From NCBI RefSeq assembly GCF_964275005.1, contig NC_092705.1, positions 22,129,997-22,193,996 of the forward strand: 64,000 nt of DNA, written 5' to 3'. The notes under the pieces are model-generated. The model made no database searches. It was not told where the DNA came from and worked only from the letters and a program-made list of their open reading frames with translations. Position 1 is the stretch's first letter, and each line of letters opens with the position of its first letter. The position numbers were made by a program, and so were the translations under genes. Shown here one piece after another: positions 10,857-22,777 of the stretch. This stretch comes from Diadema setosum. Taxonomy: Eukaryota > Echinodermata > Echinoidea > Diadematoida > Diadematidae.

Positions 10857-13030
10857 CAGAGGTACCCATTGCCAAACTTGACTCTCTCAGTCCCATAGGC
10901 AAGAATCTGTGTCGGTGTCAACACGGACCTTGCTTTTCAGCTCTCTGAGGAGTGAGGTAGATTGTGAGAACTATGTGGATGGTGACAGTTAAAGGTCCCA
11001 TTTTCTTCTCTTTTTCTCTAAAATTATTCAATTTGCCAAGTCAAAGTAATGAATCATGGATCTACCATTTGTTGTTTTTCTGTAAAACTGTTACCTTAGT
11101 GCAGTATTTGCAATACATGTATGAGAGTCTCAAAGGAAAACATCAAAAAGTTGCCATCCCATGCAGAAGATTGTTTGTTAATGACCTCCATTGTTTTTCA
11201 CCAAGTGGATGATATTACAAGTGATGTTAAAAAAATGGCATGGTTCATATTAATTGCGTGTATCATTTTCCAAATTGATTCATTTATTAAATTTTTTATC
11301 ATCATCTGAGCAAAGAAATCAAGCAAGGGGAGGCAAGGAGAGCGTTGTCTTGTCTGTAAAGGTGGAGGAGGTGGAGCAATAGAGTTAACAATTCATCTCC
11401 ACCTTGCCCTATAAAACAAGTGGACTGATTAGCAAGCGCACAATTAGACAGAAAGATCCGTCTGTCCGGAGGAGTCTTTTATTTTTTTTTGGGCGTTATC
11501 GCTCTCCTCCGTAGACAGACGGAAGGTTGTTCCATACCTCGCTGTATTGAAGCGCTTTTGTCTCATTGGATCTGGAGAATTGGGTGAGGTACCTCATCCT
11601 GCTCGATCGCGTCAAATTCACAGCCCTAGATCGGCAAATTTAAAGTTGTATAGCAAAATCAACATTTCAAGAATGCATTGCACTCACCAGGTGATTGAAA
11701 TACCCAAGACTTGGTTGAAATTTTCATGACAAAAGACGCAACTACCAGCCCGTCGATACGGTCATAAGTATATCAGCTCTTCAACATATGAATCGCATTA
11801 GCCAATCACATGCGATGTACAGCTAGCGAACGGCGATGTTGCGATATGCATACAAATTTCTGCGATCTAACCTACAGTGTAGTTACTGTGAGTATTTCGA
11901 TTGCACAATGTAAGAAAGTTACCCCAAATATTGCTGCATAAGGTGTCAAGTCATGTCAAACTTGTTTTTTGAATGTAAAAAAAAAGAGTTGTATGAAATT
12001 GGGTTTTTTGGTAACGTTTGGTCTGTGCGTGACCGCTGTTAGAGCATCAATACAGGAGCCAGTAGGATAGCCTCTGTGTAGGAGGGGATTCCGTGAAGCC
12101 AGACGCAGTCTCCGTGGAACATATCCCCGACGACCAGATACAGACTGATCTTTCGGTCAAGTGCACAATGTGCAGCAGATGCTGCTGCAATATGAGTTAT
12201 AATTACAATAGATATGTCCTTTTTGCTTGGATGGGATTTGACTGCCAAATGAGCCAAAGTATTGCCGTGTTTATCATCTCGCTCATCACTGCAGAAGAAA
12301 TTCTCGAATAAATGACTCTAATGTATCATTTGTGAGAGGTCTTCTGACTTTCCAGATATGAACTATGCTTTTGCCGAAATGTTTGTAGTCATACAGATAT
12401 GTACAACCTACAGTACTTGTAATTCAATGGTCATGTGCTGAGGTGTTCAGAGTGAGGTAAAGCTAAAGAAGGAAAAAATGCCAAGAAATGGCGCAACTCT
12501 AACTGTAGAAGTGTGGATTCTACAGTCTGCATTATAAAATGTGAAAGAGCTCAAACTCATTGTGTTCAGTATGTCGTGAAATAAGAGTACTCAGTTTCCC
12601 ATGTCTTTAAACTTGTGAGCTCGTACAGATTTGTTTCAACTCATTTTGTATCTGTGCCCTTTTGGTACATCAGTGTGCATCCAAGTACTTCTGCTTTCCC
12701 ATGAAAACAGCGACACCTCGCTAGCAGCCATGAGATTTTTTATTTCTCTTGTACATAAGGATGGTCGGTCACAAAACAAAGCAAACAAACAATCAAAAAA
12801 AAATGGCTGATGTACTCGGATGGTGAGACCGACTGGTCAGTCACCGTGTTTGTTTTTTTTGTTGTTTTTTTTTTTTTCCGGCCTTGGCAGACAGGGTGAT
12901 TGATAATTTAATGGTACAGTGCACTCTCATTGTAACTGGGCGTCGCCTGTTCAAGCATTTGCCTCTTGTGTATACTGTATTATGGTGTCATATTTCATTG
13001 CAATAAAATCTGACTTCATACAAGTTATTG
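10857..13030 (+). other. APTX: Probable aprataxin 3'UTR
   Basis: Candidate poly(A) signals AATAAA lie at 12307, 13002 and 13687. The one at 13002 sits in a typical TTGCAATAAAA context. No other gene is seen here, and the exact end is unknown. Confidence 0.45.
13002..13007 (+). promoter_or_regulatory. Candidate poly(A) signal, aprataxin
   Basis: AATAAA downstream of the aprataxin stop. Alternatives are at 12307-12312 and 13687-13692. Confidence 0.4.
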
Positions 13031-14440
13031 GGATGTTGGATATCTTGCAATATCCAGCAGTATTGCTATACATTGTATAAATGATGATTAGATTGCTCAT
13101 TAATGTCAAGTGACAAAGCTGACAAAGTGATAAAGTTATTGTATGTGCCATAGTCTGCAATGCATTCAGATCACGTGTAGTTTTAGATACTGTTCCTTTC
13201 GTGATGCTTAAAATCATACAGTGTTGTTTATTCATATTTGTTTTCTTACTTTTTTTTTGGGGGGGGGGGTGGTGGGTGGTGGTGTCTCACCAGCTTGGTA
13301 AGATCACATTCAACCTTTGAAAGTAAGAATGATTATGTAATTTGAGGGTGGACAGTTTGATTTTAAGCCGCTGTTGTAGATCCTAGTGTGAAAATGGAGA
13401 AACTTACACAGATAAGGCAACAACAACAACACAAAATTATTTATGCTTAATTTAGATCTTGACAGAAGTAGTACATTGTACTTCCCTACTGGTGTTCTCC
13501 TTATCAGAAACATTTCTATCACCCCCCCCCCCACATGTAGTTCATGTTATTTTGTGTTTTCTTATGATACATTGTTACTGCTACACCCTACAAATTTGCA
13601 AGAAAGATACAAAACATTTGTTCCTCATCCATCGTTTTGTGATAAGCAAGTATTAGTTATACATGTATTGTTATGTGTTAATTGCCAATAAATTGGTCAG
13701 TTTATTTTTTATTCTCTTTTGCTATACGTGTAGTCCTTTGTGCCAATGTTTACCACAGAAGACCAACTCCGTTCATCACTATTATGTACAGTACCTTTCT
13801 TGGTGCAAGTAAGCTTGAGCGACATGGGGATGAATGTCTATACAGTGTCACCGAAAGTGTGAGGCAATTCACAAAAAGACAGTCTAAACAAGATTTGATT
13901 GCTGGGGTACTCAGATCCTATAGTTAGATTTTTAGATATTTTTAATTCAATACTGTATCTTCAGTCATATTATTTCAACACTGAATTTGATGTTTAAGAA
14001 TTGAAAAGAAAATACATCAACATGATGACAATTTGTAGAAAAATTAATTTTGAGAACAACATATTCTTTGAATGTGTGTGAATTGCAATGGATTCCAAAT
14101 GGGCACTTCATAAAAGTACCAAAAAACAAACAAACAAACGTAACAGACAAAACAATTTCATTACTGTAGTCATTTTACTGACCCCAGTGAAATGTTGAGA
14201 CCAAAGCATTGCTTAAAGAGAGAGAGATAATGTGGGTAATGACATTTTATCCAAGAGTGTATATTATATCAGGCAGGTTAGTAGGACTCGAATCCATGAT
14301 CTCTTGCTTAGGAGCCTGGAGCCATAACCACGACACCACATTACTCCCACAGACCTGATTACTCTCCCAGTCTACAGAGTATTCCCAAACAGACCTATGT
14401 ATAATGACAGACAGCACACGCAAACAAGATTTACTCTAAC
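13008..14440. other. Convergent intergenic stretch
   Basis: Lies between the tails of aprataxin (+) and BOK (-). It has a T-run/G-run at 13250-13268, a C-run at 13521 and a tRNA-like SINE fragment, and no coding sequence that I can support. Confidence 0.5.
14275..14350 (-). mobile_element. tRNA-derived SINE head fragment
   Basis: On the minus strand GTGTCGTGGTTATGGCTCC (A-box region) is followed by GGATTCGAGTCCT (B box) at the right distance. No full cloverleaf, so not a tRNA gene. Confidence 0.5.
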
Positions 14441-14457
14441 GTTTCTGTAGATAATGC

Positions 14458-14463
14458 TTTATT
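14458..14463 (-). promoter_or_regulatory. Candidate BOK poly(A) signal
   Basis: AATAAA on the minus strand with a GU-rich element about 35 bases further on. Confidence 0.5.
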
Positions 14464-15189
14464 TGGAAGACGATCAACGTGGAAGAGCTACAAGTAAAAG
14501 TACTTGTATAATCACAGCGAAGAGGATTACCAGTCATACTACATTCTAAATTCAATCACATCACATGTTACGGAAACGAGTCAATCTACTTTGTAGGTGT
14601 AATTTTTTCTGACGGAAAATGATTCACAATAAATAATTATTTCATTAGAACAATACTTCATATTGAACTGGCAAAACATGGCAATATAAGAACAATGGAA
14701 TGAAGGACATGGAACAGAACTACCAAAAAACAAACAAACAAACTAACATGGAGCACGTCTTTACTACATACAACAGTGAGGGTTTTTACAAAAAATACTC
14801 AGAAAGTCCAGTCTATAAAGTAACAGATTGTACGTCGCATTGCAGCTCTCGCATCTATCTTTTTTCATCTTTTTCTATAAATCTTTTTTTTTTTTTTGGA
14901 TGGTCTGTAGACAGCATTAAATTTGCACAGAATAACCACAACGGCCAACATGAGTTAGAAAAAACAGGACGAACACACAATTCAAGAGACGGAAGGAAAT
15001 AATATTTGCGCGCTCAGGTACACACGCACACATACCCAAAGAAGAAGATTACAAATTGTATAATAAGTAGCCTTCATTGAAGACTTACGTTTTTAACCAA
15101 TAGGCAAGGAAAGGAAAAGAAAGGGTTATCACAAAAGTGCATTACAACTGGATTATTTTCAGCATTTAATACTCATTAGAGTGGTACTA

Positions 15190-15274
15190 CAGTGCACCCC
15201 CGTTATAACGAAATTCCTGCTACAACGAAATAAAAATTAGGGCCGCAACCTTTTCCTCTGTATTATTATTATTA
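15190..15274. mobile_element. 5' half of a CAGTGCAC MITE
   Basis: TA then CAGTGCACCCCCGTTATAAC and GGGCCGCAACC, the same order as the reverse complement of 17825-17970. It runs straight into the (TTG)n tract. Confidence 0.7.
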
Positions 15275-15454
<180 letters not shown>

Positions 15455-16304
15455 CAACTGGAAGACCAAACTTACGAGAAAGGATCGTCAGAGTACATCA
15501 TACGCCGCGCGGAAGACATGAACATTAACCACAATTAAGAGCTAATCAAGCCGTTTGTGATAGATCCTGCTACACATCAATATATTACATAACACCAACT
15601 TTTTTTTTCCATCGTAACCACTAAATACAATGTATAGGTACGTACACTCGAGACTTTCAACAGGGAAAATGTTTGCGAGAACGTCGAAATCGAGCGCTAA
15701 TGATTTAACTGCTACTGTACATGGACACTAACCCTAAAACGGTTGGGGGGGGGGGGGGGTTGATTCAACCCTCCCCGGCCACAGAACAGCTCAAAAAGCT
15801 CGACCTGGTTAGGGTTAAAGCTATTATAGTGTCAGCAGGAAAAAACGTAACAAAACAAGAACGAACATGAACACGTAGACATAAAATCGATAACCAGCGG
15901 ATATTTTGATCTGTAATACAGCGATACATGTAAACGAAAATATGCACCAGACTCGGTCGGATTTTCAATCGTCTTTAAGTGAAGTTGTCAAAGTGAGAAT
16001 ATCAAAACAGAGTGCTAATGACTTTCATACCGCTTAATACAAAGTTCTTTTAAACTGCCAGAGAAAAATATAAATAAAACGAGAAAAAAAAAAATGGACA
16101 CGCAGACAAAACACCAATTTACAAAGGATATTGTAATGAATTGGTAATCGAAAATACAGTATTATGATGTTTGTCGACAACTGCTCACTCACAGGCACTC
16201 CGTATTCCATAAGCATTCATTTTTACACAATGGAAATATTAACACAATACGGAATATAAAATTCATCGTACTGTAGTTGAAAAAGCGACGAAAGGATCTG
16301 GAAT

Positions 16305-16380
16305 TCTTGTGTCACAGTGGATAAAACCATTTACTTTCAGTAATAAGGTTTGTGGTTCGAGTCCTCTAACAGCAGCGATT
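16305..16380 (+). mobile_element. tRNA-derived SINE head fragment
   Basis: CACAGTGGATAAAACC followed by GGTTCGAGTCC (B box, 16354-16364). Not a complete tRNA. Confidence 0.45.
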
Positions 16381-16431
16381 GTGCTCGTACAAGCAAAGGT
16401 CATGTACTTAATACTCTCACTGCCTAATATA

Positions 16432-16610
16432 CAGTGCACTTCGAACACAGTGCTATCATAACGAAGTTTCGGTTACAACGAAGTAAAATTCAGGGCCCAA
16501 AATTATCATCTAGATATCTTTATACACTTTATTTCTTCGGATCTAACGAAATTTCGATTTAACGAAAGAAAACTGCCGGTCCCGAGGACTTCGTTTTAAC
16601 GAAAGCCGCC
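16432..16610. mobile_element. Partial CAGTGCAC MITE
   Basis: Starts CAGTGCACTTCG after TA, has several TAACGAA blocks and lacks a matching right end. Confidence 0.6.
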
Positions 16611-17498
16611 CGTCTTTATAGTCCTTACCAAGAAGAGAATTTCTTCGGTCCTGAGGTTGATTGCTTAGAGGCATTTACAGAATCGTAACGGTCATAATAT
16701 GTGAACACACATAATTCAAATCCTAATCACGATGTTAACAAAGATACACATATAAAATATGTCGGTGGGCACATATCAATGCTGCATAATCGTCAAAGCG
16801 ACTAACAAATGGCACATAACTCAAGAAATAATGAAAGTCGTTCTCGCTGTCAATTTACCTGTCATGTGCTTTCAAGAATTAGTAGTGGACAATTTCATGT
16901 GGTACGGTGAGCGGCACATGAAGAAACGAGGGATGTAACTGTTACAATGTAACATTGTAAATCGATCTACATAGCACAACGTGTTTCCATTCTGTCGAGA
17001 GGAGCAAGTATAGGTGGTTTTTTTTTTTTCTCGCTTATAGAATTCCTATCAGTATTTTTTTTTTTCCGGACTTTGCAGTCCTGCTGCTTTTTACTGTATA
17101 ATGAAATACACACACTGATAAACACCAAGCAGTATTTGTGCTAAACAAAAATCAAAGCTATCTTTATGCTCTCTTGCGTGCGATTGTATACAACTTGTCC
17201 AGCAAGTACGACAATCGACAATAGTTGTTTGTCAAGCCCTTTTTTTCTTATACGATGTACACTATATGCTTCAAGAAAGTGCCTTGCATTTTAATCTTTA
17301 TCTCTCAGTTCTCCTGCTATCGGTTTTTTTTTTCAGTGTGATCTCTACAAATAGAAAAGCATAAGGCTGTACAGCTTTAAGCGTAACGCCAAAATTATAA
17401 AAGAAAGAAAGTACAATGTATAGTGGTGTGTTTGTGGGTTTCGAGCTGTGTCTAATTGCAGCATCATACAGTACATACAAGGCGAAGATAGAAAATCA

Positions 17499-17612
17499 TC
17501 ACGTGGTCACCCAGATGGTTAGAAGAAAGCCCACCAGAGCTCCGGTGGCACTCAGGACGCGCATGGCGGTTAGCGAGGACTGTTTCTGCCGGAAGTGGAT
17601 CACGAGGCCGAC
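17499..17612 (-). CDS. BOK: BOK last coding exon (membrane anchor)
   Basis: Acceptor TTTTCCTCAG. Encodes VGLVIHFRQK then a hydrophobic stretch ending TIWVTT and TGA. Position and hydrophobicity fit the tail anchor; residue identity to human is low. Confidence 0.82.
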   Translation of the reverse strand, partial: VGLVIHFRQKQSSLTAMRVLSATGALVGFLLTIWVTT

Positions 17613-19977
17613 CTGAGGAAAAGAGATTAATAATAAAAACAGATAATATAGTAGTAATATTAGATAATGATAAATAGTAATATAATAGATGAGAGAAGAG
17701 ACGCAATGGAGCCGTCCAACATCAGACACGAGAGTACACAGACATATAGAAGGCAAATTCCGATGCATTCATCACAGAGTGCTGACGAGTGTACAAGTGG
17801 ACTCGGGATAGGCAGTTTTCTTTCGTTATCCTACACATATCAAAATTTCGTTATAACCGAACAAACAAACAATAAAAATACATAGAGAGGAAAATGTTGC
17901 AGCCTGAATTTTTACTTCGTTGTTACCAGTATTTCGTTATAACCATGTTCGTTGTAACGGGAGTGCACTGTATCGAAATATCGTTGTAACCGAACAAAAT
18001 AGAATAAACAATATAATATTGTATTATACATAGAGTGGAGAATTTTGCGGCCTGAATTTTTAGTTCGTTGTAGCCGGAATTTCGTTATAACCATGTTCGT
18101 TATAACGGGAGTGCACTGTTATTGTACAAAAATACAGTCAGCCTCGCGTAAGTCGAATCTGAAGGGACCAAGGAAAATCCTTCGACTTACCCGGTACGTA
18201 TAGTTCGACTTACGTTCAGTTCGACTAACACAATAAACTTAACACACGTTCATATCAATACTGGGTGGCATTATTATCGTTATTTTTTCTTTGATTTAGT
18301 TTCACCGTTTCTTAAAAGAGCTTTTCAAACCAGAGGTATCCAACCCTGTCCGGTAAGAAGCTCCACGAATGTTGCCTCGACGTTATCAAGGTATGTTTTG
18401 CCAGATTCTACCCTAGGCTTCTCAGGACATTTTTTTACCCCGACATTACCGCGACAATGTCGCCCCGACAACCATCGTTATTGACACTCTCGAGGTGTTA
18501 TATTGCAGGGCGCTGCCAGTACCGACTGGAATTACATGCCAACACACAGTGTCTTGAATGCCAAGACGCCGAACTGCAATCGGATCGGATAGCGAGACAT
18601 AACCTCACATTTTCGTTTGTACTTTCTGTCTGTATTTCCTTCTTCCTTTCTTCGTCCTTCCACCTGTAATTCTTCCTTTATTTCTCTCTTCATTCCATCC
18701 TTCTTTGCTTGTTTTCTTTCCGCCTCTATCTTTCCACCCTGTCTCTCTATCTTTCTTACATTCCTTCTATCCTTCTTCCTGACAACACTCACCCAGCCAC
18801 CCTGATCGATGATCCAGCTCACCAGGCGTTTCCTCACAAACTTTTGCATCGCCTCTACCACCGTATTGGCCTTGCTTTGGTGGCCTTGCTTCACACACTC
18901 GACGATGAGGGCGCCAGTCAGCGTAAAGAGAGCCACAATCTTGGCCCATGTGATTCCTTGAAACCAGACCCGCGAAGGAGATGGTTAGAGAAAGAAAAAG
19001 AGGTATATTGGGAGTAAGAGATACATTATAGAGGGAGAAAATCGGAGAGAGAGAGGGGGGGGGGGGTGTGATAACGAATGAATAGAATTCAACAAACATC
19101 ATAAGTTTCAATCGTGCACTGAAAGCAAAAAAAAAAAAAAGAAGGATAAAGAAAAAGAAAGTAATGGTATAGGCCTAACAGAGGATTTGGCAATCACTAG
19201 TCTTTGAATAAGACTCAAGAAATTGGTCTGTCGGGCACATCCTTCTTTTCCCATCGCTGTAGAACAGAACAATCTGAATGAGTGAATCTCATTGAATCTC
19301 ATCGAATCTCAAGAAACGGTCTTTGTGAAGTGTGCAGCAAACTGATCCATTTAACTCGCAAAATAAACCACAAATCTTCTGCATATAATCATTACGAGAG
19401 TAAGAGAAGTATAATTTCATCCTCGTTTGAGTTATCGTGGAGATCAACCAAATTCCTAAACTATGAACATCATACTGCTATTACCAATGTTCATTTTTGG
19501 GGAGGAACGTCTGTGATCTACCACATCCTTGCTAGGCCTTTACGTCTTACAAATACGAATTGTAAAAACCTTTGTGAAACATCTCGGTGCAACTGTCATG
19601 AAGACATTTTGAACGTTGGCCGGGGACTGAAAGTTGAGTTGGAGCTGGTCCGTAATGTCCTCGTAGAGATACGGGAAACACTTCTCAAATTCCATGGCAA
19701 CCTTGATCAGCTGCTTGGAGACATCGGACGGACCCCGTCCCGGTCCGGAGCCGCGGCCTTTCGTGGGGACGGCCGCCTCCTCGGTCTCGTCCCGGACTCG
19801 CAGTAGATCAAGCCGGTGCTTGCTTATCTGGCCCGGCTTGTCGTAGATATCCCTGGACAGCAGTTTGTGTTTCTTGAGCTTAGCGTACACATAGTCCCTG
19901 CAGATCACTTTGGTCTGGTTAACAATAACTTCCTCAGTCGGCCGGTCGTACAGGAGCCGCCGGCTGCGGATGCACAT
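17499..19977 (-). CDS. BOK: BOK-like BCL-2 family protein (three coding exons)
   Basis: Minus-strand exons 19557-19977, 18793-18956 and 17499-17612 give about 232 residues (human BOK 212). It is a multidomain BCL-2 relative expected at ER/mitochondrial membranes in apoptosis. A BH4-like start (DRPTEEVIVNQTKVICRDYV, residues 11-30) matches human DRSPTDKELVAQAKALGREYV. The BH3 region is near 90-102, BH1 ITWAKIVALF at 142-151, FVRKRLVSWIIDQGGW (BH2) up to 195, then a hydrophobic C-terminal anchor (196-232). Exon 3 splits from exon 4 after the GGW tryptophan. Oddities: the BH3 core reads VAME where BOK/BAX have LGDE, and BH1 has TWAK rather than TWGK. The junction after exon 2 is uncertain: a weak GTATTT donor keeps frame but adds about four residues. 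ATG 19977 is the first likely start; the frame is open upstream. Confidence 0.88.
17825..18118. mobile_element. Two tandem half-MITEs of the CAGTGCAC family
   Basis: Copies 17825-17970 and 17973-18118 each run from a TTCGTTATAACC-like block to GGGAGTGCACTG. Both lack the opposite end, so the halves were duplicated head to tail. Confidence 0.72.
18135..18240 (+). mobile_element. One end of a pogo/Tigger-like element
   Basis: CAGTCAGCCTCGCGTAAGTC after TA, with repeated TTCGACTTAC blocks inside. No matching right end found. Confidence 0.45.
18793..18956 (-). CDS. BOK: BOK coding exon with BH1 and BH2
   Basis: Acceptor TTTCAAG after a CTAAC branch-like site, donor GTGAGT. Encodes ITWAKIVALFTLTGALIVEC through IIDQGGW, clearly matching human BOK VVSLYAVAAGLAVDCV ... 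RRRGGW. Confidence 0.92.
18957..19556 (-). other. BOK intron between BH3 and BH1 exons
   Basis: Contains a G-run (19055), an A-run (19127) and no repeat that I recognise. Its donor side is the uncertain splice site. Confidence 0.6.
19557..19977 (-). CDS. BOK: BOK coding exon with BH4-like and BH3 regions
   Basis: Encodes residues 1-140, including a low-complexity GRGSGPGRG linker before BH3 and QLQLNFQSPANVQNVFMTVA matching human QLHISLQSEPVVTDAFLAVA. The downstream splice site is not certain: GTTTTT at phase 0, GTATTT at phase 1 and GTAAGA (which would create a stop) are all close. Confidence 0.82.
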
Positions 19978-20160
19978 GTGCTCGTTCAGGCCGCGTGCCC
20001 GCGTGCATGAGGCGGTGGGTAGACTGCTTGACCCCGAATGAGAGGTCGTGCAGGTGGTCGCGACAGACGTCGATGAAGCCCGTCCTCACCCGCGTAAAGA
20101 AGTCCGCCTGGTTGTATTCCATCGACCTGTCACCTGCGTAGCTGCTGCGAATGAACCAAC
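19978..20160 (-). other. BOK upstream GC-rich segment, probable 5'UTR
   Basis: GC-rich, with an acceptor-like TTCATTCGCAG at about 20147 and no stop in a 64-codon frame beginning MEYNQADFFTRVRTG at 20122 that overlaps the BOK start in another frame. It could be 5'UTR with an upstream ORF or a missed coding part. Confidence 0.35.
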
Positions 20161-20289
20161 AAAAGCATAACAAACATGAAAACAAGGAAACCAAGAGGCG
20201 TAGCGATCACATTACTTGTAAGTATCGCACGTTCAGAGAGTCCACAATTTCTTGCTATTGATATTTAATATAATTATGAACATAGCAAT

Positions 20290-21015
20290 GGGGGAGGGAG
20301 GGTGAGGTCCTCCAGGGATCATGGTGTCCAATTGTATACATTGTGACACATCGGCGATAGTATGGCCTACCTGCTAAGCTCGTAGAAATTTTGACAACGC
20401 GTTTTCAAAGAGAAGATCAAAAATGAGAAAACTGGCTCCGAATTTGGTGCCGATACCAAGGGGGTCACACCTACAGATCTGCCATTTGACAAACTTGAAA
20501 AAAAAAAAAAACACTTATTGATGTATGTACTCGGGCCTTTCCGGTTTACATAGAGGACGATTTTTTGAAAGGTTCTCTAATTTGGGGGCTCTGTGGTACC
20601 CAAGGGGTAACACGGTGACCATTTGTACAAATTATATACGATCAGGGCCCCGTTTTATCAAAAGATAAAATCGATTTTAAATTTCCTTACCGCACTGGCT
20701 GCCATAGACTTACAGTTGAAATCAACTACATATCAATTTAATTCTTCCTAAAACAAGGCACAACACTGGTGCTAATATACTTGTGAAGTTTGGCTACAAA
20801 TATGACAATGCCTTTTCAAGAAGATGACAATGTGGACATTAGCCCCACTTTGGTGTCCGAAGTGGTTAGAAACGATCGCCCTTGGTTTACATTATTTCAT
20901 TTCTATACTCCGCACTGTAGATCGCATTGTCCGGAGACTTTAATCGTGTTCTCTTAGTTCTATATGACGGGAATTAATTGTATAGATTATAACTTTGTTT
21001 TATCAACAAATAAAC
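20290..21015. repeat. Degraded repeat upstream of BOK
   Basis: Phrases such as CCAAGGGGGTCACACCTAC, AAACTTGAAAAA and GTACCCAAGGGG are similar to the repeat at 59690-60170. No gene seen. Confidence 0.35.
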
Positions 21016-22086
21016 GTGACATTAGTGGTGGGCTATAAATGGGTGATGTTTCAAAATCCTAGGGTCCCTGCTTATTTGAAGCAGCTTATCGTACTGAGCA
21101 TTTTGACATCTTTCATTAAGAAATCGGTTGAAAAATGAGATGGAGTCGGCCAAAAAACTGATTTGGGGGGGGGGCCCAAAATTACTGTCGCGCGTCGGTC
21201 AAAATATACACCCTGTAGTAAAAAATAATAAATTCGCTATCCAAAGGAGTATGAAGATGATTTAAGTGTCCAGATATATGTTTTTGAGGTCAAGGAATTG
21301 ATTGCAAATGTCAGAAACCCTTAATATACTATAGAAAGCATTCAAATTCTCAAATTTTGCTTTTTTTTTTGGGGGGGGGGGGGTGTAGGGCTAAGGTTCC
21401 GGGCCCATCTCCGGTATTCAGTCACCTAACCTGCACTTTGTCATCTTCCAATTGTCACAGATTTATAAATTTAATGATAATGATGTATAGACAACAGTAG
21501 AATTGAGGTCAAGAAACTGATTGCAAATGTGTTTTGAAGCCGTAATTTCCTGTAGAGAGCATTCAAATTTTCTCTTTTTTTTTTGGGGGGGGGGGGTGGT
21601 AGTGGTGGGGTAGACTCTAAGTTTCATTGTATTTTCTGTCCATAAATGACCCATCTCAAATGTGTACAGATTATGATCACAAGTTGCAAAGAAAATAATT
21701 CAACATTAATTTCCCTGATAATATCAAAGGGAGAGTGGACATCCCTTTTTGTTAACTTCAGCAGAGTTTCAGCAGTGGACTATCTTTCCGTCTTCATCCT
21801 CTATCACATGCCAACATGAAAATAGGCAGAACATCACAATGTTGTAGGTTGAACAACTACACAGGCTTTCAGAAGCTGATAACAGATTCTATTTCAAAGA
21901 ATCTCCACACTGAAGAATCTGTTGCAGTAACCGAATTCTGTGGACTTGTTTTCCCTACATATGCCACTGTTTCTCAGCATGGAGAAGGCAACTCAAGTAG
22001 AACCTGTTCAAATTCTTCCACAACTTCACAGAGATCTAGCAGCTTAGAAAGTGAATACTCTGACAGGGTTTCATGTGACCTTCTAG

Positions 22087-22317
22087 TTATTTCAACCAGA
22101 AGAACCAACATTAGCTGTTGAGAAACATCTCCTACATTACAGTACGTACAAATGCTGTGGCTGTGTTGCATTGCAACAAGGTCGCGAATATAGATTTGGG
22201 GCGCAGTTTGATCTTACACCACATGTAACATCTCTTGATACTCTAAATGATGAGGAGCTTGAAGATCTACTAACTAACAATTTGGATTGCGAGAGAGATC
22301 TTGCAAAGTTTGACTAG
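22087..22317 (+). pseudogene. Coding remnant inside the long-TIR element, family unknown
   Basis: An open frame without a start codon, about 76 codons, ending with a stop. The composition looks like real protein (STYKCCGCVALQQG, then a T-rich segment, then the acidic NDEELEDLLTNNLDCERD). Neighbouring sequence at 21816-22121 and 22785-23230 also looks coding-derived. I do not recognise it; it may be the element's own gene or a captured host fragment. Confidence 0.45.
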
Positions 22318-22423
22318 CTGGCAGCAAGATCCGCATCCTGCTCATGTATTCAACTGGAGTGTCATACGGAAGGCACACTTTTCAATATAGGGGATTTCCA
22401 AGCATGATCTCACTTCTACAAAC

Positions 22424-22777
22424 TTAAAGGTCCAGTTTACCTTGGGAGCAGTGATTTCAAAATGTTCAAGATATCACATTTGATGCATATGTGTAGGTCT
22501 GTTGCATCATAAAACATCCTACCATATGAAGTATTGGCAATAAACCTAAAATATAAGGAGATATCAGTGATTTTTCTCAATAAACCGTAACTGTACACGG
22601 TTTAGTCTGGAAACATTTTAATTATAACTATTGTTCACATTTTGTGTATTTAACAACACTTAACATCGGTTATACGGATTCAAATTTCGACAGTGGTGTT
22701 TCTATCCCTAACTCACATTTTAGAACTATTTTAAAGCACTAATGCTTTCATCTGCAAATGGTAAATTATGCCTTTAA
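22424..22777. mobile_element. TTAA MITE, copy 1 (nested)
   Basis: Starts TTAAAGGTCCAGTTTACC, ends GGTAAATTATGCCTTTAA, with shared core ACTATTGTTCACATTTTG. It lies inside the long-TIR element, so it is younger than that element. Confidence 0.8.

Larger units (their letters stand above)
17613..18792 (-). other. BOK intron between BH2 and anchor exons
   Basis: GT-AG intron. About a third of it is MITE halves (17825-18118) plus a pogo-type end at 18135. Confidence 0.7.

Noticed and set aside
19282-19806. 174-codon plus-strand frame
   Set aside because: Antisense to the BOK BH3 exon and without recognisable motifs.
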